From the NCBI GenBank assembly GCA_910584435.1, contig CAJUAP010000017.1, positions 1-64,000 on the forward strand: a stretch of 64,000 bases of DNA, read 5' to 3'. Of the stretch, positions 57,912 to 64,000 are shown piece by piece. The DNA is from an uncultured Acetatifactor sp. (GTDB lineage: Bacteria; Bacillota; Clostridia; Lachnospirales; Lachnospiraceae). Every line of letters starts with the position of its first letter. The first letter of the stretch is position 1. Under the pieces are notes generated by a model. That model worked only from the letters and a program-made list of their open reading frames with translations, had not been told where the DNA came from and searched no databases. Both the position numbers and the translations under genes were made by a program.

Positions 57912-60131
57912 ATGAGGATTTTACTTTTGTTAAGGGGATCGGCAGGCTGTGGAAAGTCCACGTGGATTGCACAGCATGGGTTAAAGCAGTATGCTTTGGC
58001 GGCGGATGATATCAGGATTATGTGCCAGAGCCCGATTCTGCAGGCGGACGCAACGGTGGGTATCAGCCAGAGCAATGACAATTTTGTATGGAAGACCTTG
58101 TTCAGCATCTTGGAGGTCAGGATGCAGAGGGGGGATTTTACTGTAATTGACGCTACCAACTCCAAGACCGCCGAGATGAATCGGTATAAAGAAATGTGTG
58201 AAACTTACAGGTACCGGATATACTGTGTGGATTTTACCGATATTCCAATCGAAGAAGTAAAGAGAAGGAATGCGGAACGGGAAGAGTATAAGAGGGTTCC
58301 TGAGAAAGCAATTGACACCATGTACGCAAGGTTTGCCACCCAGAAGATTCCATCCGGAATTAAGGTGCTGAAGCCGGACGAACTGGACAGTATATGGCTG
58401 AAAAAGTTTGATATGTCTGCGTACAAGAAGGTACATCATATCGGTGATGTCCATGGATGCAATACGGCTCTGCAGAAATACTTAGAGGACAACGGGGGCA
58501 TCAGGGATGACGAGATGTACATATTTGTAGGAGACTATATTGACCGGGGCATTGAAAATGCGGAAGTCATTCGATTTCTGCTTTCCATTATGGATAGGAA
58601 GAATGTGCTTATGCTTGAGGGCAATCATGAGAGATGGCTGTGGCTGTGGGCAAATGATTGTGTGGGCAGATCCCAGGAGTTTGAGACGGTGACAAAACCT
58701 GTGCTGGAAGCAGCGGGCATCAGCAAGAAGAGCGTAAGGCAGCTGTACCGGAAATTCGGACAGTGCGCTTACTATCAATATGGCGATAATACCTACCTGG
58801 TTACTCATGCAGGATTAAGTACTCTGCCGGAGAATTTATCTTTTGTGGCAACGGAACAGATGATAAAGGGTGCCGGGAATTATAATGATTCCGATGCGGT
58901 TGCGGAAGCCTTTTTTGATACTACGCCGGAACATTGTTATCAGATTCACGGACACCGCAATCTCAGGCAAATGCCCATTATGGTAAATGACAGGGTGTTT
59001 AATCTTGAGGGGCAGGTGGAATATGGAGGCTGTCTGCGCTGTGTTCAGGTGGATGCAGAAGGAATTCACTGTGTTGAAGTAAAGAATGACGTGTTTAAGA
59101 CACCGGAAATGGAAGAGGAAGACACAGTGGAACAGGGCAGTCGGCCGGCGGCAGATGTCCCTGTGGAGGATGTGATTGTGTCCCTGCGCCGTAACAGATA
59201 TATTCAGGAGAAGAAATTCGGCAATATTTCCTCCTTCAATTACACGGATAAGGCATTTGAGGATAGAATCTGGGACGGGCAGACTACGAAGGCCAGGGGG
59301 TTATACCTGGATACGGTGAAGAATCAGGTGGTGGCCCGGTCATATGATAAATTTTTCAATATCAATGAGCGCCCGGAGACGAAGTTTGACCTGCTGCAGC
59401 ATAGGCTTCAATTTCCTGTGGCCGCCTATGTGAAAGAAAACGGCTTCCTGGGGATTGTCAGCTATAACGAATACGAGGATAAGCTTTTTGCGGCCAGCAA
59501 GTCCACCATAGACAGCCAGTATGCGCAGTGGTTTCAGCAGATGCTGGAGGCAAAGGTGTCTGAGGAGAACCGGGAGAAAATAAAGCTTTACTGTAAGGAA
59601 AACCAGGTATCCTTTGTATTCGAGTGTGTGGATATGGTGCATGATCCTCACATTATCGAGTATCCGGAGAGCGGTGTGTATCTGTTGGATATTGTGCATA
59701 ATTCCATGAGGTTTGCCAAATATGAATATGATGCCATGTGCCATGTGGCGAGCCGGTTTGGATTGACTGTCAAGGAGAAAGCCTTTGAATTGGCCAATTG
59801 GCAGGAGTTCTACGATTGGTATTATGATATTACGCAGGATGAGTATGAATATGAAGGGCGTAAAATCGAAGGGTTTGTCATTGAGGACAGCACCGGTTAT
59901 ATGACGAAGCTGAAACTGGCCTACTATAACTTCTGGAAATATATGAGGAGTGTGTCCAGGGAGGCAATCAGGAAGGGATACATCAGCAGAACGTCCTCGC
60001 TCACCACGCCGCTGGCAAATGAATATTATGCATGGGTCAGAAAGCTTCATGATGCGGAGGATGTGAACCAGGTGCCGAAGGATATCTGTTCCCTGAGGAA
60101 GATGTTCTATCAGGATAAAATGGCAAAGTGA
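57912..60131 (+). CDS. Three-domain RNA repair protein: 5'-kinase, metallophosphatase, Rnl1-type RNA ligase
   Basis: 739 aa; GGAGGG precedes the ATG. Domain 1 (about 1-165): P-loop kinase with GSAGCGKS (9-16) and FTVIDATNS. Domain 2 (about 174-395): calcineurin-type phosphatase with GDVHG (178), GDYIDRG (207), GNHE (237), His299 (VTHAG) and HGHR (346). Domain 3 (about 425-739): T4 RNA ligase 1-like, with ARGLYLD, RSYDKFFNINE, motif I KENG (Lys508, predicted adenylation site) and motif IV FVFECVDMVHDPHI. All three steps needed to heal and seal a cut RNA (5' phosphorylation, 3' end healing, ligation) would sit on one chain. CthPnkp has a similar order but a different ligase module. Which RNAs are repaired is unknown; no Hen1 partner is visible. 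Confidence 0.85.
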   Translation: MRILLLLRGSAGCGKSTWIAQHGLKQYALAADDIRIMCQSPILQADATVGISQSNDNFVWKTLFSILEVRMQRGDFTVIDATNSKTAEMNRYKEMCETYRYRIYCVDFTDIPIEEVKRRNAEREEYKRVPEKAIDTMYARFATQKIPSGIKVLKPDELDSIWLKKFDMSAYKKVHHIGDVHGCNTALQKYLEDNGGIRDDEMYIFVGDYIDRGIENAEVIRFLLSIMDRKNVLMLEGNHERWLWLWANDCVGRSQEFETVTKPVLEAAGISKKSVRQLYRKFGQCAYYQYGDNTYLVTHAGLSTLPENLSFVATEQMIKGAGNYNDSDAVAEAFFDTTPEHCYQIHGHRNLRQMPIMVNDRVFNLEGQVEYGGCLRCVQVDAEGIHCVEVKNDVFKTPEMEEEDTVEQGSRPAADVPVEDVIVSLRRNRYIQEKKFGNISSFNYTDKAFEDRIWDGQTTKARGLYLDTVKNQVVARSYDKFFNINERPETKFDLLQHRLQFPVAAYVKENGFLGIVSYNEYEDKLFAASKSTIDSQYAQWFQQMLEAKVSEENREKIKLYCKENQVSFVFECVDMVHDPHIIEYPESGVYLLDIVHNSMRFAKYEYDAMCHVASRFGLTVKEKAFELANWQEFYDWYYDITQDEYEYEGRKIEGFVIEDSTGYMTKLKLAYYNFWKYMRSVSREAIRKGYISRTSSLTTPLANEYYAWVRKLHDAEDVNQVPKDICSLRKMFYQDKMAK

Positions 60132-60243
60132 ACCATGCAATGTACCGGATGGCAGTCAGAACCTTTGGCGGCGGCATCCCGAATGTGTTTCACTTTATGT
60201 AACTATACATAGAAGGACATACATTATGCTGTGAATTTATAGA

Positions 60244-60858
60244 ATGGGAAGATTTTCCGGAAGGGGAGCAAAAGAATCAAAAAGCATACAGGATTTGAGA
60301 GATGGAATGAAATTAACAGATAGTATCAGGAACTTGAGGGATGTTTTGTCGGATTATGATGTATTTTGCCATGCTGCCGAACAGATTGCATGGATTGACA
60401 TAGAAGAGCGGCATGAAAGTTTTTCCGGCAAACAGCCCTTGGGGATTTATTTGAACGGGTATGAGTTTCCCGGGGAGTATATGCGGAAGAACAGGATAGA
60501 GGCATATGTCAGGGGCGTCTTATCAAGTATTGCATTTTATGAAGAGTGGGAGAAGGATTTCTGGAACATATCTTTGCCAGAGAGAAAATACTGTCTGGAA
60601 AAAGGCAGGGCGCTTTATGGAAGCTACGCCATCCCCAGGGATTTGAGACTGGTGGAGAGGGATTGGAACTATCTAAGAAAGGAAATAGGCTTCTTTGCAG
60701 GTGAGGATGCTGTACTGGATTCGGAATGGAAGCAGTACCTGCAGAGATTTGAAAATGCGGAGGTGATTGAAACCGGGGGATGGGATTCGGCAGATTATGA
60801 ATACCTGGCGGTAAAAAATGACAGTATGCTGCTTGTATCGTGTGGATATTGGGATTGA
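60244..60858 (+). CDS. Hypothetical protein, 204 aa
   Basis: Soluble, rich in Trp, Glu and Arg. Begins MGRFSGRGAKESKSIQDLRD; central helical segments (RIEAYVRGVLSSIAFYEEWEKDFW); ends KNDSMLLVSCGYWD. No recognised motif. It begins 112 bp after the RNA-repair gene on the same strand, so a functional tie is possible but not shown; the ribosome binding site is poor. Confidence 0.55.
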   Translation: MGRFSGRGAKESKSIQDLRDGMKLTDSIRNLRDVLSDYDVFCHAAEQIAWIDIEERHESFSGKQPLGIYLNGYEFPGEYMRKNRIEAYVRGVLSSIAFYEEWEKDFWNISLPERKYCLEKGRALYGSYAIPRDLRLVERDWNYLRKEIGFFAGEDAVLDSEWKQYLQRFENAEVIETGGWDSADYEYLAVKNDSMLLVSCGYWD

Positions 60859-60975
60859 ACCAATATCCTTTTTTATGCGCAGAATCATGTGTAGAAGTTT
60901 ACCGATAACATTCCGGCGGCCTGTCTGAACTGTTACGTTTGCTGCTGATGGGCATAGATTTCCATAAAATTTATA

Positions 60976-61035
60976 TTGACAAATGAGACTACTCATGGTA
61001 GGCTGTATATAAGGAGAGGCTACATAGAGTAGTCT
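60976..61035 (+). promoter_or_regulatory. BlaI-type promoter/operator region
   Basis: TTGACA (60976-60981) with a weak -10 TAGGCT (60999-61004). AGACTACTC (60986-60994) and GAGTAGTCT (61027-61035) are inverted copies; the left copy contains GACTAC, the core look of BlaI/MecI operators. Confidence 0.55.
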
Positions 61036-61103
61036 TATGGGCCGGGATATCAGGAGCAGTATTTCAGGAAAAGATTTTATGGTGAGATTAAGGAGGGCAG
61101 ATT

Positions 61104-61466
61104 ATGGCAGAAATACAGTTGGGAGTGATTGAAGCACGTTTTGCGGACATAATATGGGAGCGCCAACCGGTAACTTCATCGGAATTGGTAAAGCTGGCGG
61201 CGGAGGCGTTTTCCTGGAAGAGAACAACGACACATACGGTTTTGAAACGGCTGTGTGATAAGGGGTTATTTGAAAACAACAAGGGAACAGTGACCTGCCT
61301 GATTTCACGGCAGCAGTTTTACGCGATGCAGAGCAGGAAATTCGTGGAGGATACTTTTGACGGTTCTCTTCCGGCTTTTATTGCCGCGTTTACCAGGGAC
61401 AATGCATTGACGCCGGAAGAGGCGGCGGAAATACGCAGAATGATTGACCGCGCAGAGGAGGGATGA
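61104..61466 (+). CDS. BlaI/MecI-family repressor
   Basis: 120 aa. Winged helix (RFADIIWERQPVTSSELVKLA, WKRTTTHTVLKRLCDKGLF) and the short C-terminal dimerisation helix pair (SLPAFIAAFTRDNALTPEEAAEIRRMIDR) match BlaI/MecI/CopY repressors. Overlaps the sensor gene by 4 bp. AAGGAGG precedes the start. The repressor is normally cleaved after the partner M56 protein senses its signal. Confidence 0.92.
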   Translation: MAEIQLGVIEARFADIIWERQPVTSSELVKLAAEAFSWKRTTTHTVLKRLCDKGLFENNKGTVTCLISRQQFYAMQSRKFVEDTFDGSLPAFIAAFTRDNALTPEEAAEIRRMIDRAEEG

Positions 61467-62872
61467 GGATGGCTGGTATTTTTCTGAAGCTGTTAAATAT
61501 GAGTATAACTGCAGGATGGCTGATTATGGCGGTGATTGCGCTGCGGCTGCTATTCAGGAAAGCGCCTAAATGGCTGCCTTGCATTCTCTGGGGCATGGCG
61601 GCATTCCGCCTGGTATGTCCGTTTTCACTGGAAAGCCCATTCAGTCTGGTACCCAGCGCGGAAGCCATAAATCCTGCAATGGTTCAGTATGGAGGTAATC
61701 CTGCAGCGGTGCAAGGCATCGGAAATCCTGTGCCTGATCAGCCAGCCGATAATCCTGCATCTGGCCGGTATGCCGGGGAGCCGGGGATGGAAAGCGGATT
61801 CTCTGACAGCGGCAATATGCTGAATGCTTTGATAAATAAGTATTTTGCTCCGACACCTGGTGACAGTGTGAATCCCCTGTATGTTCTGATGTACCTGGGA
61901 GGGATTGTGTGGGTAATTGGCATGATTGCCGTACTTGGTTATGGTGTGGTGAGTTTTGGACGGTTATGCTTCAGAGTGAGGGAAGCAGTGCCTGTGCAGG
62001 ATAATGTCTGGATTTGTGATGCTGTGAAATCACCGTTTATTCTGGGGGTAATCAGGCCGCGGGTGTATCTTCCTTCCGGCACCGGCGCCGAAGAGGGAAA
62101 GTATGTTCTTGCTCATGAACAGGCCCATTTGAAGCGTAAGGATCACTGGTGGAAGCTTCTGGGGTATTTACTGCTGGCGGTATATTGGTTTCATCCCCTG
62201 GTGTGGGCGGCGTATATTTTGTTTTGCCGGGATATTGAACTTGCCTGTGATGAGAAAACGATAAAATACATGGATATGAAAGAGAAGAAGGCATATTCTG
62301 AGGCTTTGCTTGTCTGCAGTATGCAGAAGAAACTGATTTTAGCCTCGCCCCTTGCATTCGGCGAGATTGGCATAAAGGAAAGGGTGAAAACGGTGTTACA
62401 TTATAAGAAACCTGCACTTTGGATGATTGTGGCAGCAATGGCGGCATGTGCGGTGATGGCGGCATGCTTTTTAACAAATCCGGAAAGAGATGCTTTTGAT
62501 ATTAAAATCGTGATTCCTGCAGGGAGTGAAGGGGGATTTTATTATTCGGAAGAAGAAATCTCTCCGAACGGAAGCAGAGTTACATTGTCGGCAGGAGAAG
62601 GGATTGGCGATACGGAAGTGGTCTTGTATCCTGTGGACAGGAAGGACGCAGACGAGTATAAACCCGTCTATATGACACCCGGTCTGCCGGTGAAAATGAA
62701 TGCACAAAAGGGGGCGTGGTTCAGGGTCGGTGTGAATGCCGATAATGCTTCCAATGAAGATAGAGTTGTGTATGTACGGGTGGAAGGAATAACCGTAAGA
62801 ATTGCGGATTTGGCTGCAGATGGAGGAGCAGAAGATAATATCCCGGGCAATGAGCCGGCGTCTGATGAATAG
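61463..62872 (+). CDS. BlaR1/MecR1-type M56 membrane metalloprotease sensor
   Basis: 469 aa. Membrane helices at about 10-45, 130-165 and 310-335; the zinc protease motif HEQAH (in VLAHEQAHLKRKDHWW) and IELACDEKTI (third ligand Glu) are present. The C-terminal extracellular part is a small beta domain (IKIVIPAGSEGGFYYSEEEISP...) rather than a penicillin-binding domain, so beta-lactam sensing is unlikely. An extracytoplasmic loop (about 65-115) has Asn-Pro repeats. The gene ends in a premature-looking stop: coding-like sequence continues beyond it. Confidence 0.88.
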   Translation: MRMAGIFLKLLNMSITAGWLIMAVIALRLLFRKAPKWLPCILWGMAAFRLVCPFSLESPFSLVPSAEAINPAMVQYGGNPAAVQGIGNPVPDQPADNPASGRYAGEPGMESGFSDSGNMLNALINKYFAPTPGDSVNPLYVLMYLGGIVWVIGMIAVLGYGVVSFGRLCFRVREAVPVQDNVWICDAVKSPFILGVIRPRVYLPSGTGAEEGKYVLAHEQAHLKRKDHWWKLLGYLLLAVYWFHPLVWAAYILFCRDIELACDEKTIKYMDMKEKKAYSEALLVCSMQKKLILASPLAFGEIGIKERVKTVLHYKKPALWMIVAAMAACAVMAACFLTNPERDAFDIKIVIPAGSEGGFYYSEEEISPNGSRVTLSAGEGIGDTEVVLYPVDRKDADEYKPVYMTPGLPVKMNAQKGAWFRVGVNADNASNEDRVVYVRVEGITVRIADLAADGGAEDNIPGNEPASDE

Positions 62873-63048
62873 GATACGGTTGCTTTTGCAGGGGGGATTG
62901 TTGAAGACACCATGGAATCCGTGATGCTTCCGGCCTGGACGTCTCGCTTTCTCAAGCTGTCAGGGATGCCATAGCGGAAGCAAACAGAGGGAAATATCTT
63001 CCTGGTGAATGCTGTGGTGTTGGATACAAAATAATGAAAACATTTTAG
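62873..63048 (+). pseudogene. Decayed coding remnant after the M56 gene
   Basis: Directly after the TAG at 62870-62872 the same frame reads DTVAFAGGIVEDTMES, then a shift into a second frame at about 62920 gives DASGLDVSLSQAVRDAIAEAN and ends VGYKIMKTF*. The composition is protein-like and resembles a domain found after some M56 proteins. One stop and one frameshift would have to be repaired. No other gene is seen in 62873-63181. Confidence 0.5.
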
Positions 63049-63181
63049 GAGGAACTGGAGAAACCAAGACCATTACACGGTAGACTTCCTATATAAGAAT
63101 CATTGCCATAATCAAGCAGTGTCAGAGCATACCGAAAATGATTTTCTGAGCGGAAACAGCCCCCCGGAATCTGTCTGCAGT

Positions 63182-63802
63182 TTAACGTATGTGTTCCTGG
63201 ATATTTTCATCTTCAAAGTCGAAAACACAGCGTTCATAAGCGTTGATGATATGCGTATCCTGATATTTGTCGTAGCGTTTATGACGCTGGCCGTAATTCA
63301 TGTGGACATGTCCATGAAGGAAGAATTTCGGCTTGTACTTTTCCATTAATGTCCGGAAAATTTGAAATCCCTGGTGGGGCAGATCCCGCCCGTCATTGAG
63401 CTGATAGGCGGGAGAATGCGTTACCAGAATGTCAAAGCCGCGTTTGCGGAACAGCTGGAACCATAATTTCTTCACTCTCTGGCGCATCTGCTTCTCAGTA
63501 TATTGGTTGGTGCCCGGTTTATAGCGCATGGAACCGCCAAGCCCCAATATACGGATGCCTTCATGGACATAAATCTGGTCTTCTATACAGGTACAGCCTT
63601 CGGGTGGTATCCGTGTGTATTTATCATCATGATTCCCATGTACATACAGCACCGGAACTGTGGAAAGAGTTACCAGGAAGGACAGGTAGCGTGGATCCAG
63701 ATCACCGCAGGAGATAATCAGGTCAATTCCCTCCAGTTTGCTTTTCTCGAAAAAATCCCACAAATATTTAGACTCCACATCCGCCAGCGCCAGTATTCTC
63801 AT
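63182..63802 (-). CDS. Metallophosphoesterase (calcineurin-like)
   Basis: 206 aa. Binuclear metal motifs in order: LALADVES (first D), CGDLDPRYL, YVHGNHDD, VTHSPAYQ and HGHVHMNYG. The first motif lacks the usual DxH (here D-V-E), which may change metal binding. It is cytosolic and overlaps no other gene; the partial gene upstream ends 8 bp before its start, so both are co-transcribed. Substrate unknown. Confidence 0.85.
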   Translation of the reverse strand: MRILALADVESKYLWDFFEKSKLEGIDLIISCGDLDPRYLSFLVTLSTVPVLYVHGNHDDKYTRIPPEGCTCIEDQIYVHEGIRILGLGGSMRYKPGTNQYTEKQMRQRVKKLWFQLFRKRGFDILVTHSPAYQLNDGRDLPHQGFQIFRTLMEKYKPKFFLHGHVHMNYGQRHKRYDKYQDTHIINAYERCVFDFEDENIQEHIR

Positions 63803-63809
63803 GGGTCAA

Positions 63810-64000
63810 TTATCCTTCCGTCTGTTTTATTCCCTGCTGCTTCATCACAGGTTCCGCCTGTTCCTTTAGTTCTTCTTTCTTCGGAATGCTTCCGATGACA
63901 TTTTCCGCCAGCCAATCCATGGTCATAATCTCTTCCGGCAGCAGACTGCTGTTAGGGTCTGATTTTACTGCCCCTGTCTGGGAGTACAGAATGCCTGCAA
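63810..64000 (-). CDS. C-terminal end of an unidentified gene (cut by window)
   Basis: The frame enters from beyond the window and ends at TAA 63810-63812. Visible part: AGILYSQTGAVKSDPNSSLL, then PEEIMTMDWLAENVIGSIPK and a Gln/Glu/Lys-rich tail. Too short to name. Seven bases separate it from the metallophosphoesterase start, so they share a transcript. Confidence 0.6.
   Translation of the reverse strand, partial: AGILYSQTGAVKSDPNSSLLPEEIMTMDWLAENVIGSIPKKEELKEQAEPVMKQQGIKQTEG

Noticed and set aside
59340..60140. 266-codon minus-strand frame inside the RNA-repair gene
   Set aside because: Antisense to recognisable ligase motifs; no start signals.

Overview
The window looks like chromosome of a spore-forming, anaerobic Clostridia member, most likely a Lachnospiraceae gut commensal. 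The basis is strong AGGAGG-type ribosome binding sites, mid-range GC, a GerA/SpoVAF-type germination protein and a YtaF-type sporulation membrane protein, a clostridial MurG, a TSCPD-domain protein, LuxS/MTAN, a rubrerythrin/PerR oxygen-defence locus, a GH43 arabinan-degrading lipoprotein and a VanG/VanT-type D-Ala-D-Ser pair. Family assignments come from motifs recognised by eye; no searches were run.

Layout. 1-5.4 kb: C-terminal part of a GH25 muramidase, a broken XRE regulator next to an S51 peptidase, a large solute-binding lipoprotein and a small secreted Cys protein. 5.6-9.8 kb: a giant DUF4132 protein, then tRNA-Gly(GCC) with its own promoter. 9.9-17.3 kb: GerA-type protein, YtaF, polysaccharide deacetylase, YwlG/UPF0340, MurG, TSCPD and a membrane protein. 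17.5-24.7 kb: GH43 lipoprotein, a translationally coupled lipoprotein/secreted pair, a D-2-hydroxyacid dehydrogenase, an AAA-ATPase-like/PD-(D/E)XK protein and GtrA. 24.8-28.3 kb: sigma factor, membrane protein, ABC ATPase and permease in one minus-strand operon. 28.7-30.2 kb: MTAN and LuxS (methyl-cycle recycling/AI-2). 30.6-35.4 kb: small protein plus AAA ATPase, soluble MCP plus FIST sensor, two fused ABC fragments, and a His-rich secreted protein.

35.9-44.5 kb is an integrated, visibly AT-richer mobile element. It is bounded by a 54-bp perfect direct repeat equal to the 3' part of the rubrerythrin gene. It carries a tyrosine integrase, XRE and WYL regulators, a serine recombinase, an HNH protein, a replication-type winged-helix protein and several unknown small genes. 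The insertion separates the host rubrerythrin and its PerR gene (right side) from a rubredoxin gene (left side) and supplies a new 3' end and terminator to rubrerythrin. Clusters of GGACAA repeats at both ends look like integrase arm sites. No relaxase or conjugation genes are seen.

45.6-64 kb: VanT-like membrane acyltransferase/racemase fusion and VanG-type ligase (no VanXY seen), a GntR-ABC operon with a perfect operator dyad, a two-component system, RsmF-type rRNA methyltransferase, RluA-type pseudouridine synthase, an AI-2E family permease, a kinase-phosphatase-RNA ligase repair enzyme with a structured leader, a BlaI/BlaR1-type pair, a metallophosphoesterase and the end of an unidentified gene.

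A recurring oddity is short tandem repeats. They follow stop codons (24.1, 24.66 and 53.1 kb), lie in leaders and intergenic regions (12.6, 22.4, 28.5 and 30.2 kb), and seem to have produced low-complexity linkers inside otherwise conserved proteins (VanT, YtaF, GH43, RluA, GH25).
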